DNA from: Hericium rajendrae
Taxonomy: Eukaryota > Basidiomycota > Agaricomycetes > Russulales > Hericiaceae
Reading direction: 5' to 3'
Length of the DNA: 64,000 bases
NCBI GenBank assembly: GCA_033439255.1
Contig: CM065878.1
Span: forward strand, 2,232,001-2,296,000
Below are positions 24,201 to 34,899 of this stretch, one piece after another. Position 1 is the first letter of the stretch; the number at the start of each line of letters is the position of its first letter. The translations under genes were made by a program, and so were the position numbers. Under the pieces are notes generated by a model. That model was not told the origin of the DNA and ran no database searches. It worked only from the letters and a program-made list of their open reading frames with translations.

Positions 24201-26212
24201 TCACGCGCTCGTTGAAGGAAATAAGTCGTAAGGGGTCTCTGTCAGCGAGATCAGTGTCATGTCAGACCAGACAACACTATATCCATACAATGCCGCTCTT
24301 CTCTAGCTTAGTCGCTGCAAAGAGATACCACAACGATGCTCTCCGAAAAGCATGCTTGCGCATACTCAGCGTCGCAGCATGAGCGAGCAGCATAGCCGAG
24401 GGGGGTTCTTCTGCCTTAAACAGTCCTAGCACCATCAGTATGCCTGCAATTGACAAAAGAGAGACGAGTCCCAGTCAGATGAAGACGCACCGAGTTTGCA
24501 GCCCAGACCAGCCATCGATCGCCTTCTAACACACTGCTCAGGAAGTCTGCGGGATTGATGCTCGTTTCCCAGCGGACCGCATATACGAGCGCACGTAGTT
24601 GAGAGAGAGCAGATAGTTCTGTGGCCCCTTGCCGGAGGGCATTGAGCGCATTCACGACATGCAATTGGAGAGCGGGTGACGATGAGAGCAACATTGGCAA
24701 TACATCCTGTATGAATGCCGGGTTAAGAGCTATGGTGGCGCGTGAAATGCACCATATATGCTCACCGAACCACCTTTTCCGTCCTTCCTCAGACCTTCCC
24801 AGACACTGACGGCAAGTTTGTAGTCGCCTAGAATGGTAGCAAACTCTGCCAGGCGCCTCTGCTGGGACACAGTCCCTGCACCGCCAGTAACGCTTGCTAT
24901 CGAGCTTTGAGAGCCGGACGCGGAGTGCGTCCGTGAAATGACAGAAGATATAGAGATAGTCGCGGCATGTGTCGGTGATTGAGTTGTCGCAGACCCGAAC
25001 AAGCGGCGAGTTGACGAGAACAGACGTGAGGGAAGTCGACGCGTGGATGAGAACTAAAAAACAGAAAGCTTCAATGAGGCTCAGCAAAAATGCACAGCTG
25101 TATGCGGAATAAATACATTCTCGTTCCAGTCAAGGACACATTTCTCCATCCAGGGCACCAGGTTCATGGCGACGAATTCGCGCAAGAACCGGGCTGTGCT
25201 CTGTATGTCTTCGTCGCTCATTCGAAGCGTGTTTGGAACGACTGCCGGACTTGATGGCACGGGAGTAGTCGCCCGCGCGGAAGGATCGGGAGAACCGAAG
25301 AGGGAGAGCGTTGATGAGGGGAGTCGTGGAGGGAGTAGTGGAACTGGAACGGGCGCGGGTGGTGGGGACGGAAGAGTAAGGGGAAGCAGGTAGCTTTGGA
25401 GACCGTACTGTTTCTTCACAGCGTTGAATAATGCTCCCGCCCTGTAAATATGTGGTATGAGCTTCCATCATGTAAGGGAGAGTGAAGGACTCATACTCTT
25501 CATCAGAAAGTGGTGAGTCTGAGGGATGTACAATCAAGGTGTAGCGCAAATAAGTATTGTCTATCCATGGAGGAAACTCTGGCGGACGCGAATGAAGTTG
25601 TGCCAGGGTCTGAAGTGGGTTGGGAACCATTGTGGAGACCGCAATAACGACTATACAGCAGTTGTATGCAATGAGCTATTCCTCGAGTTGAGAAGACTTA
25701 CTGGCTACAGGATGATTCCATCCTTCTCCTCTATTTGGGACATGCTCCCCTTCCGCGCACCGCTTGAGCTCCTCCCACCATGGCGTGCGCACATCAGCAT
25801 TCCCCTCTCGTTCTGCAGCAGCTGCCCCGGTGCGTTCCCAGTCTTCCAGCCATTTCGCGCACCGGCTTGATATCCGAGCACTGATCCAGTCTATGGTTCG
25901 CCCCGCGCGCTGCTCCTCGTCCTCGCGGCACCCGGCCTCTATTTCCTCTAGATCAGAGAAGCGGAGAGCAAATGAAGAATGTGGGACCGGTGTCAATGAG
26001 GTGGTCCGAGTCGTGACTGTTGGGGGACCAACAATTTAGTAATATTACAACAGCCTCTAGACATGTGAGAACCGACCTTGAGGCAAAGGTGAGAAGGATT
26101 GGAGTATCACTGGTAAGGGAGGTAATGATGACGAGTTCAGAAGTTCGTCGAGGTCCGGGGAAGGTAGGATACATATGTGAGGACTGAGTGAAGACGGCAG
26201 GACAGGTGTCAT
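21222..26212 (-). CDS. TRS85: TRAPP complex subunit Trs85/TRAPPC8
   Basis: Subunit defining TRAPPIII, the Rab1/Ypt1 exchange complex for secretion and autophagy. ATG at 26212 gives MTPVLPSSLSPHICILPSPDL, then across the first intron VTTRTTSLTPVPHSSFALRFSDLEEIEAG, DEEQRAGRTIDWISARISSRCAKWLEDWE and later a Trs85 core. The core includes ARFLREFVAMNLVPWMEKCV, LGDYKLAVSVWEGLRKD, HAATLSMRKHAFRRASLWYLFAATKLEKSGI, TGDTKGAVKFFLGLLRG, SDKVFLEDFRVAFQ and several Ig-like C-terminal segments (MFWVDLSLHNPLDVDINLSD; THRGTLKPLESVTL-type). Stop at 21222 (SCITVVDVAPH). More than ten introns are inferred. The predicted protein exceeds 1200 residues, usual for fungal TRAPPC8. Family identity is strong; splice details of the 3' half were not all checked. 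Confidence 0.8.
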
Positions 26213-26720
26213 AGTCCGTAATTAGGCCCCACGGCCAACCACTGCGAGCGGCGAGACGCAATGAACGAAGTGTAAATGAGCTCTTGGACACGAGCCTTCA
26301 AAGAGTAGACACAGCCCGAGTGCCTGAGAAGTAGATGTACAGCCGAAAGTCCTCGCAGCCGAGGTAGGAGATGTCGCCGTGGCGAAAGCGCGAGACGCGC
26401 GCGGAAGTCGCGCATCGTGCTGGCCCCGCATGCACGCCTCCCTGAACCAGCCAAAGACGTACAAAAAAAAAGTGAATTCGTGAATCTCAACCGCAACACA
26501 CAATTCGTCTCTCATGGGGTATCAAGACGCCACTCGTCTGAAATTGTAAAGTATCGAGGTACATTTACGCTACATTAGAGAAAACATTGTAAAAGGATTT
26601 GGTGGAAGATAAAATGAAATCTGTGTCGAAACTAAAACTACAAGTTAAAAATGAAATTCTGACATTGCAAACCATGACATGTATACCAGTCCGTGTGCTG
26701 CAGACCATATTCAATCTTCC
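26213..26720. other. Intergenic, 5' region of TRS85 and 3' region of the WW gene
   Basis: About 510 bp. The part nearer 26460-26700 is AT-rich. Open frames on the minus strand upstream of 26212 look like extensions of the TRS85 frames, not genes. Nothing else is recognised. Confidence 0.4.
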
Positions 26721-27528
26721 TTAGAACAACAGATCGCCCAAAAGTAATCCTCCAGCAAGTGCACCGAGCATAGGGAGACCAACGCCACCAAAGCCGCCGC
26801 CGCCAAACCCCCCACCGCCAAACCCTCTGTGCTGCTGAGCACCGTAATTGGCGTAAGGATCACCAGGCGGCGGACCCCATCTCGACGATGAGGGGCCGGC
26901 GTATGGGTCATAAGGCTGGCCGGGGTACTGCTGGTACTGCTGGTAGTGTGCCTGCCGTTGGCGCAGAGCTTCTGCGCGCATGAGCTCAAGCTGTTTTCGG
27001 CGCTCGCGATCTTGCTATAGAACAGATTTCAGATCGAGCTGCATCATCGACAAGAAGGGAAAACGTACTCTTTCCATCTCCCGCTTGTAGGCCTCCCTCT
27101 CCTCCTTCGTGCCGATAGCCTTATCCTTCATTTTGCCGAAGAAACCTCGTTTATGTTTATTCTTATCCTTCGAGCTAGCCACGACGGCCATGGTGGTATC
27201 TCCATTGGCCATAGAGGGGCTATCTGTACCATGAAATGAATGGCGACGCGAGCCGGAGGCCGGTCGCGACTGCTTGGCCTCATGTTCCTTCATTATGTTG
27301 CCGACTTTCTCTCTGACGTCAGGATGTTCTGAGAGGTATTGCTCGTCCTCATACGGATGAACCCAGATAGCTCTCGGGGGATCAGCTTTGGTATCAACCT
27401 GATAGACCAGGGACATAAGCGCTGGTAAATGTGGGGAAGGCGCGACTCACATAGAACGGATGATTGGTGCGCGGATCCACCTCTCGGACCCAACCGTAGG
27501 GGAGGGGTAATTCGTCGTCGCCGCTCAT
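26721..27528 (-). CDS. WW-domain protein (Wwm1-like)
   Basis: A single N-terminal WW domain (PYGWVREVDPRTNHPFYVDT then AIWVHPY) is built from two exons joined at about 27415-27450. A Lys/Glu-rich helical region with FFGKMKDKAIGTKEEREAYKR follows, then Gln/Tyr/Pro-rich sequence (QYQQYPGQPYDPYAG). A Gly-Phe repeat (FGGGGFGGGGFGG) ends in a short hydrophobic tail (LGALAGGLLLGDLLF), with the stop at 26721. WW domains bind Pro-rich motifs. The combination of WW, Tyr/Pro/Gln-rich middle and hydrophobic Gly-rich tail matches the yeast Wwm1 type, which interacts with metacaspase. ATG at 27528 (MSGDDELPLPYGW) is the first in frame. The Wwm1 link is by architecture only. Confidence 0.8.
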
Positions 27529-28528
27529 GATGGATGGTGCGATGGGGTGAGTGGATGCGAAGTCGTCTAAGAGAACTGTGCTGCGGGGAAAAATGGCGGG
27601 CGCGCTTATAAGGGCTCGGAGCGGGCGTCATAGCCTTATCCACTTCCACGTGATGTCTCCGCCGGGCGGTGCACTCTGTCTCGACTCTCGTTTGCTTCCG
27701 TCGAGGCACTGTCGAACAATCTGGTCGCCCTGACTGCCCCGACTGCGCCAATTTAGATATCGGGCGGGATACACGGTGACTGTTTTCTGGTTTGTTCTTG
27801 ACAATCTTTTTACTTACGGCTGGTATCCCGTCGATAACAGCTAATGTTCCAATCTATCCCGATAGTGATTGGCCATATAGCCTGACAGTTCTGTTGTGAA
27901 TTAGTACAGATCTTCGCGGCGCCGCTGATAGCATGCCTTCCTCGTATATGTTCGCTCCGGCGGCAATTGACCCACAATACAGGTTGGTTGGCGTATGGGC
28001 GCTGAGCACAGCCTGGGCACTCGAAGCACCACTAATGGGACACTCAGGTACACACGTCCGCCCCTTCTTTCTCACCAGAAGCCAGGACGGCCCGTGTACT
28101 GTATGGTTGCCAAACGACTGGCTATGTAACGACACATAACGACATCCCATTGGCAGGGAAATTAAAGCTGTTGGGATCATTGAGCAAGCTATACGGATTT
28201 TACATCGCTCTGACTCACCTTTCGCATGAGATAGGCCATATGATCCTCTTGACCTTCCAAGAAGAACCATCAATATGAAGTTCTCAGGATCAAGTCCAAG
28301 CATACGTCGTCGGATCAGTATCCATAGAAGAGGGCGTACCGTGCTATTCCGAGTCTGTCAAAGGCTTGGGGCGCATTTCGCGACTGAAATAAATCGGGGG
28401 GTTGCTATTAATCGTAAACGTGGCTCCGTAAGCAATGCGAGGTAAATGCGGCAATATACAATCGTGCAGGTGGTGATTGGAGAGCATAGATCGGGAAAGC
28501 ATAGATCAGATAAAATAAACGAACTGAA
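27529..28528. other. 1-kb intergenic region without a supported gene
   Basis: Upstream region of the WW gene and downstream region of the zinc-finger gene. Frames up to about 150 codons exist on the minus strand (27854-28303), but codon use and composition look random and no protein is recognised. Around 28480-28505 the word catagatc(g/a) is repeated twice in 20 nt. Nothing else stands out. Confidence 0.4.
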
Positions 28529-29425
28529 TTAAGTGTGAACGCGCAGCGAATGGATAACTTCCTGGATTTTCGCCACCTTCTGCTGAGTCGGCATCTGTAC
28601 GAAGTAGACATGAGGCACAATCGAAGGGGATATGTTCACTATCCGCAGACATACCTCAAAGAACTCCTGCATCTCTTCTTGTCGCTGAGGAGTCAATGAC
28701 CGACGACGGGCGTATTTCTTCACAAACGAAGTAGCATCCGCTTTCGCCATCTCCTCGCCGGCATCCGACGCCTGGCGGCGCAATCGCCTCCCTCCAGATC
28801 GCGCAGATGTGCCCCACCCCGCAACGTCCTGCTGCTGCCCCCAAGCATCACCTCCCGCACCCCACGCCCAGTCATTATCCGCAGCAGGCGCATCCCAGGA
28901 TTCACCAGCCACACCCTGCTTCCACTTCTCCCGATCCGCCTCGAGCCGCTCCAGGAACACTTGCATGCGCTCCACCTCCTCGCCCTTCTCAGCCGCCTCG
29001 ACGCCCCGTCTCCAAAACCCAATGACCTCCGGGGACATCTCCATCCAGTTGTACTTCTCGTGCACCCTCTTCTCGTCCAGTGTCTGAGGCTCCGCCGGCG
29101 CTGCCCAGTCCTGCGCCTCCACCTGGGCCCATGGATTCGAGGCGGCATCCCAGTCGCGGGCTTGCTGAGACGTTGCCCACTCCCTCGCCTTCGCGCGATC
29201 GACCTCGTGGACGTGCTCCAGGGATCGCTCATGGTTCGAGGCCTGCTTCGCAGCCATTGGGACCGGTTTGCGGTCGGCAGCCGCACAGACGTTGCATGTC
29301 CAGCGATCGCGGCCGGTGTTCGTAAAGTCTAGACAACCCGTGAGACAGATAGTAAGAGAGGTGGGCTACATGAACGTACGTTCAGGGTGTGCGAACTTCG
29401 GCTTCCGCGACGACTTGGGAGACAT
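28529..29425 (-). CDS. Putative C2H2-like zinc-finger protein, Trp/Ala-rich, unknown function
   Basis: ATG at 29425 (MSPKSSRKPKFAHPE) is spliced across 29333-29380 to HFTNTGRDRWTCNVCAAAD. The CX2C pair followed about 20 residues later by HERSLEH (HX5H) suggests a single U1/matrin-like zinc finger. The remainder is acidic and Trp-rich (WDAASNPWAQVEAQDWAAP, NDWAWGAGGDAW), with a helical segment EVIGFWRRGVEAAEKGEEVERMQVF and a C terminus ending KVAKIQEVIHSLRVHT. A short last intron lies near 28595-28653. It could be an RNA- or DNA-associated protein; this is inference. I do not recognise a named orthologue. Confidence 0.6.
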
Positions 29426-29865
29426 CGCAAACACCGTGCAAGCGTGTGACGCCCGAGATGAGGTTGATGCTAAGCCCTTAGCAACAGGGAAGACGGTGGG
29501 TATGGGGGCCAGTGCAAGACTGCGGTCGAGCCTTATGAAGAGGGCGCGATGGATGGGAGAGCAGCGATGTGGACGCTCTCCATAATGAGGTTTCCAAACC
29601 CTCATCGCTGTTCTCGGCGAAGATATTGTGGGCCGGCGCTTACCAGCTTTACGGCGCGCACGTGGTCATGACGTAAATGTGAGTTGTCCTGCTGCACGTT
29701 TGCCGCTCATGCACCGGCACAACGACAGTAAGGGTAGTCAAGAGTTCGTTTGGGTCTGCTAGCTACTCCAATCCAGTAAGAACAACAAATGTTAGGTACG
29801 TGTACAACAAACTCTTTCCGGTGTATAAATGTCCATCTGCGAGCTGCCCCTCGCTCTTAACATGT
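29426..29865. other. Intergenic spacer
   Basis: About 440 bp between two minus-strand genes: promoter of the zinc-finger gene and 3' region of the LCCL gene. No gene is seen. Confidence 0.4.
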
Positions 29866-31968
29866 CTACGACGGACCTGGAAGGGGGTCGACCCAAGTGC
29901 CGTTCGGCCAAAGAGTGGCGGGCATCGTGAAGTCACCCGCCGTCCCGGAGTTCGTGAACTGAGCAGTTTCCTCATCAGTGTTGATCGATCCCAAGACGCC
30001 GCAACAGACTTACTGCGAGGCGGAAGAAGTGCGGGATTCCAGCTTCGAGCGCAGCCAACGAGTAATTGAGCGCAGTCCCTACGTAACGCTCGACGTCGTC
30101 AACGAGGAGGGCAAAGCCGTCCCAGCCCTGCCCGTCTGGGAATGTCTGCCAGAAGATAGTCTGGTTATTGAAGGGTATTGAGGCGTTGAAGGTCGCAGAG
30201 TTGGTCAAGAATGTGGGAAGCGCGCTCCCTATCGGTGCGTCACGACGAAGCTACCGAAATGGACATGATCAGGGGTGCTGATAAGATATGACGAAGGTGA
30301 GAACTGACCTGTGCCGCAGTCTGCAGAATCGAGTCGAAACCCCAGGCCGCTGCGCCGTTGAGAAACATGCCTAGTAGAAGGCCCTGGTAAATCGCTGACA
30401 ACCGGGTGGGAAACGCGGTTCCAGGTATGAGCGCCATCGCAATAATATAGTGATGGATGCGCAGATTGAGTGACGGCAGCAGGGCTAAAACCATAAGGAC
30501 TAGCCCTCCAGCGATATACCAGAAGAGATAATGCGGCAGCCAACCGGTCTTCCGGATGACCCGCACTTGGTTGATAGCGATGACGACGACCACAATAATG
30601 ATGATGATTAGAGCGGTAAGACCACCAGGTTGCGCTCTGATATCTGCCGGAGTCAGCCTGCTGATTGGGATTTTGTCGAGTGTCATGTTCTCGAGTACAG
30701 TGACCCAATAAGGGCCGAGATACCAGACGGCGCCCTCCAGTGGCATCTTCGTCGCGAAGACGGGAAGCACGAACCGATATGCCAATCGCCAGAAAGCGTA
30801 GCAGATGAACAAGGTTGGCAAAAAAGTGCCGAACCCGTCTGCAAGATCCGGAGGGTTGCTGCGGGGCTGTGAGAAGAGTGTAATGTGCCAATAGCCAATG
30901 CAGACAAGACACCAGAAAAGGACGATGGGCTTCGGCCGAAGCACCGTGAAGAGTAGGGCGGTGATAATAACATTCAAGACGAGTGCTTCGTTCCGCAGGT
31001 CCGCGCAATTAGCGAAGGGAGGGGATGGGGAGAAGCGGAAGGATAGAGGAAACACGGAAGGGAAGCCGATTGATGTGAGTCCGTGTGCGGAACGAGGGAG
31101 GAAATCTGTGAAGTTTCCCACAAGGTTGATAGTTCCGCAGCCACCTCTAGAGTCACTGATCAGGCCACTGGGGTTGGCAGGTCAGCGAGTGCATGCACGA
31201 TACCGGGGAGCTTTGACTTACGCCTGAAGAGCCGCAGCGCAAATGAAGCTGTCACCCCGATATGTCTGCTGATCGTCACCTCCACCAACGATGAGCGGCT
31301 GGAAGTCCATCTGCTCATCGCCTATGGTTCAAATTCTGAAGAATGACCGATGCGCATTGTGCAGGACATCGGAAGTCGAATGTCGTATTGGTGAATGGCG
31401 CACAAGCTTGCCCGTCCAAGCCGCATCCATCATTTGCTGACCAGTACGCCGCGGTGCAACCAATAAACGACTCTTCCGGGACCTCGAATGACTGAGCGCG
31501 GACGAAGAACGCGACCCCGATGATGTAGGCGGCCACTAGGACAGCCAGAAGCCAAGGCGAGGTAAGATGGTGAGTTCGGCGTATGAAATTAGTTTCCATG
31601 GGCAGTGTAAATGTCGTCCTGCCTACAGTCCAAGTCAACTGCAAACATGGAGATGGCTCTGAACTAGGGGTAAGCCGACTGTCAGATGCGCCGTGTGTGC
31701 CCGAAGACGCACCTGGAATATCATGCCTCGGACCAGGACCTTTCACGTACGCTATGAGGCGTTTAGTTCTCCGGTGGAGTGAGGGGTATCTAGCAGCAAC
31801 ATGCTTGTCGAGATGGGTCGACCATCCTGGAGGCGTGCGCGGGAAAGCAATGGGCAATTCGATAGCGTCTACATCTGCATCGTGCTTGCTAATGCTATGC
31901 GATGAGTTGCGATCCAGGTCAGGACGTTTCTGCAGTGAACTCGAGCTCGAGCTCGAACTGGCCTCCAT
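29866..31968 (-). CDS. LCCL-domain multi-pass membrane protein
   Basis: ATG at 31968 begins a Ser-run (MEASSSSSSSS), then a basic cytoplasmic stretch and a first membrane helix (SPWLLAVLVAAYIIGVAFFV). An extracytoplasmic LCCL domain follows: CTAAYWSANDGCGLDGQAC, FRCPAQCASV, PLIVGGGDDQQTYRGDSFIC, AALQAG, GCGTINLVGNF and GFPSVFPLSF. About seven further hydrophobic helices come after it (for example ALIIIIIVVVVIAINQ, YLFWYIAGGLVLMVLALL). The C-terminal exon ends DPLPGPS with the stop at 29866, reached by splicing out 29904-29970 or so. LCCL-containing membrane proteins are widespread in fungi but biochemically uncharacterised. The conserved Cys pattern makes the domain call firm. An alternative in-frame upstream start exists near 32088 but is less likely. 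Confidence 0.82.
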
Positions 31969-32557
31969 GAGTGACGATGAGCTAGGATGCGGAGAAGGGG
32001 CAAGAAAGCATGTTAGGGCTGCCAGTGTGAAGTCGCATGGATCAGTTGAGAACTTGGCAACGAGAAAAGATCTGGTCAGCATGCACACGACTGCGCCTCA
32101 AGCCGAAGATCCGGAAATAGATCAAAACCCTTTTTGGGCAAATATCGCGGATGAGTGTCAGCCTCAAGTTGCCGTCAGCGGCCCCTGGCAAGCTCGAAGC
32201 AGGCAACAGAGATGCCTTGATCAAATGCCTCAACAATACCTTCTTCACTTCTGTCGCAAGCAGTTGGCCCTCATCATCGGACATTGATGCAATGCTGAAT
32301 CGTCGACTTGTTATTGTTATGGATTCTCCTGGTGTTACAACGATTCGTGCAAATTGCCCAAAGCACGCATGGAAGATCGCAGAGAAGCATTGATAGCATC
32401 CATAAAGATTCGTCTGGGATGCCTGGTTATATAGTACACGAGCTGGTTATAGCGTTCGTTCAAAACATTGTACAGCGTTTCCACCACTCTACGCCTAAGC
32501 AATGGATCGAGCGCATGCAGTTCTAGACATGCTCCATCTACGCCTCTGTGTTTCAAT
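31969..32557. other. Intergenic with one unsupported minus-strand frame
   Basis: About 590 bp. A minus-strand frame at 32042-32284 starts MSDDEGQLLATEVKKVLL and a plus-strand frame overlaps it. Neither is recognised, and they could be part of an unresolved short gene or 5' leader of the LCCL gene. No firm call is possible. Confidence 0.3.
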
Positions 32558-33260
32558 TTAGTCAGTCCCAGGACAAGCGAGAGAGTCATGAAACGCACGA
32601 TAGTCATAGACAAGCCGAGCTTGAATGTGTTCACCTTCTTTCCCGGTGAAGTCTACATGCCTGACATGTCTCCTTTCGCCGTCGATCTCCTCGAATCCCC
32701 ATGTCTGAGCAATAAGACGCGTCAACTTCCGCAGAATATGAATCGCAGGATCTGGGACGTACTTGGTTTGCGACCCAAACGTTGCCACTCTTCGGCGTGT
32801 CGCTCTCGACGTACGAGTTGATAGCACCGTGCTCCGCAACGTCCGCCGTCCATCCGCTCTTCAAGAACTCGTTGTCGAGCTCGTCAAGTTTCACTCTCCT
32901 CGACTGACCGACGACCGCTCCGAAAACATGGTCCTCGTGCTCCCTGCGCTGCCAGTCTAGCGATGCGGTTCTCGGTGGTGCCCTTGATCCCACCAGTGAG
33001 AGTCGTGTCGACGTCGATGTGCTCGAGTCCGTCGTCGCCCTTGTAGTGCTTGATCGTCAGGGTGATGGTAGCAAAGCCAATCGCCTTGCGCGTGAACCAG
33101 CCAACACCCTGAAGCCTCAGAATTTCATCAGTGTCGTCGCTCTTCGACTTGTTCTGTGTAGGAACGCGTCAATATCGAGTGCGACCATTCTTGGATGGCT
33201 GCGTACCAGGACATAAGTACCGGTGATGTCCAGCGTGGTCAAATCTGAAGGTACGGCCAT
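32558..33260 (-). CDS. Conserved fungal hypothetical protein, calycin/lipocalin-like
   Basis: ATG at 33260 (MAVPSDLTTLDITGTYVL) is spliced across about 33155-33208 to NKSKSDDTDEILRLQGVGWFTRKAIG. It continues with ITLTIKHYKGDDGLEHIDVD, TLTGGIKGTTENR, a His/Glu/Asp-rich segment ending FGAVVGQSRRVKLDELD, ESDTPKSGNVW and, after another intron, WGFEEIDGERRHVRHVDF and GEHIQARLVYDY. The alternating beta pattern and length of about 180-190 residues fit the small fungal calycin-like family of unknown function. The C terminus after YDY reads RAFHDSLACPGTD to a stop at 32558; an alternative splice there is possible. No signal peptide is seen, so it is probably cytosolic. Confidence 0.65.
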
Positions 33261-33389
33261 GGTTCTAGACGCAATGTGTATAAGTACGAGCTGAGTGGGT
33301 CAAGGTAAAGGTTATCGTTAAGGAGACTTCAGATGAACAGGCAACGCCCGCATTGCGTTACATAAATACTGGAGCGGTATGGACCCGTG

Positions 33390-33913
33390 CTAGACGTCCC
33401 ATGTTGCATCGTTCATACGTATTTCGTGCGAACAAGCGAAGCTCCAAAGAATCATGCGATTGTCATTTGTGGATGACCAGACAGTTGCATGGTCATTACC
33501 GTTCTGTTCGCTTAACGTCCACTTGTTGCGAGCTATGTATGTACATGCTACTTTATTATTCATGGCTCGCTGAACGCACATCACGCGCAGTCCTTGCGAG
33601 ATGTACATTGATAACCCTGGACACTCGCCGGATCGTATACTCACCAACGAAAGCAACCGGACAGTAACCGATAACCGGTGGTGGATTGCAGAATATTGGG
33701 AAGCCCATGATGGTGCCGACCTGATGATCGTCATCCAGGGATGTTGATCATATGGTCATTGCATGAATGATCCCGCAACCTATCCTACAGCTCACAGGTA
33801 CGGAAAGACCTGTCATCCCGATGGACATCCAGCGAGCGGGTCCCGGATTTCTCAACTTCGTCCAGGACGGTATGCTCGGTTCCCTGCGTTCCACGATTGA
33901 GTCGCTCAAATAA
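33390..33913 (+). CDS. Possible short spliced gene, unknown, weak support
   Basis: A plus-strand open stretch from about 33390 can be spliced (donor GTATGTAC at about 33538, acceptor GCGCAG at about 33590; second intron about 33741-33797). It then gives a continuous frame containing IMRLSFVDDQTVAWSLP, CEMYIDNPGHSPDR, NRWWIAEYWEAHDGADLMI and finally QRAGPGFLNFVQDGMLGSL to a stop at 33913. The composition is protein-like (Trp, Asp, Tyr spread evenly) and both introns have plausible branch sites. I find no start codon upstream with certainty and do not recognise the protein. It lies in the otherwise empty gap between two minus-strand genes (33261-34039). Confidence 0.25.
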
Positions 33914-34039
33914 TGGGGAGTTCAACCACAAGCTGCTCACGCCAACACTGGTGTCACATCTTCAAAGGCTGTAAATGGTCATAGGTGATCAGCCAGGAAT
34001 ACTCAGGCGACGTTGTGGAAGCACATTACCTTCACAGAC

Positions 34040-34687
34040 CTACTCTTTCGGTGGGAAGATAGAGATCACGCTCCAGATCGCGTCTTTTGCCGTCTCCCAA
34101 GCTTTAGGACCTCTGCTCTCTTCCCCTCCAAATTCAACCATGACTCCGTCCCTTGACCATTCCAGCCAGATAGCTATATTTCCCGATGATGGACCAGAAC
34201 CTCCACCTTTTCTGTCGGGTTCACCAAGTGCCGTAACAAAGTCTTTGCCTGTCATTGTCGCAGAAACCTCCAGAGGCGAGGGACGAGGCTTCCCGTCGTC
34301 CTTCGGTTCCTCTGAGATCAGAATTAAGAGGGGCAGGGCAGGGTATGGGGTGAAGGATGGATTTGCCGCGCGAGGGGATTTGGGACTGGAGGAAGATCCG
34401 TCATTGGATGGAATTGCATTGTAGATATCAATTCCATTTAAGAGAAGGTCTTCATCTCTCAAGTCGGACCGTTTCAACCCTGTTTTTGGTTTATATCCTT
34501 TGGTCGGGGTAAAGAGCAGGCTCAAGCCCAATCGGTAGTAATTGAAATAAACTGCATCGGAATAGGACTTCACCTCCGGAGTCGCTGCCCCCTCTGAGTG
34601 AGATGCTAAGAGGGTCAAATAATCAGAAATCTTCTCTGAGGAGGGGTTTAACCCAAGTAAGTGTTGTACGCCCAAAGTCTCTGACAT
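34040..34687 (-). CDS. Conserved fungal hypothetical protein, about 215 residues
   Basis: An uninterrupted frame from ATG 34687 (MSETLGVQHLLGLNP) to a stop at 34040. Recognisable conserved-looking blocks are SYSDAVYFNYYRLGLSLLF, GYKPKTGLKRSDL, LLLNGIDIYN, GKDFVTALGEPDRKGGG, WLEWSRDGVMVEFGGEE and AWETAKDAIWSVISIFPPKE. No membrane helix or signal peptide is visible. It is divergent from seipin, with 212 bp between the starts, so the promoters probably overlap. The family is widespread in basidiomycetes to my recollection, but no function is known to me. An upstream in-frame extension to about 34777 exists; the internal ATG is preferred because conserved sequence starts there. Confidence 0.7.
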   Translation of the reverse strand: MSETLGVQHLLGLNPSSEKISDYLTLLASHSEGAATPEVKSYSDAVYFNYYRLGLSLLFTPTKGYKPKTGLKRSDLRDEDLLLNGIDIYNAIPSNDGSSSSPKSPRAANPSFTPYPALPLLILISEEPKDDGKPRPSPLEVSATMTGKDFVTALGEPDRKGGGSGPSSGNIAIWLEWSRDGVMVEFGGEESRGPKAWETAKDAIWSVISIFPPKE

Positions 34688-34899
34688 CGATGCAGATGAG
34701 AGAAAGTGGTCAAGCGCCCATTGGTCGCGTACCCAAATTTCGACGATAAGCGCCCGATGACGACAATCACGTGGCAACGCGTCCTCGCGTCCTGCTCGCG
34801 TCCATGTTCGCGTCTCCTCCTCTTCTCAGCAAGCAGAGTACGCGTACTTGCCGCTGAACTAGCCCACACGGCAAAGTCATCTCTGAGCTAAACCCGACC

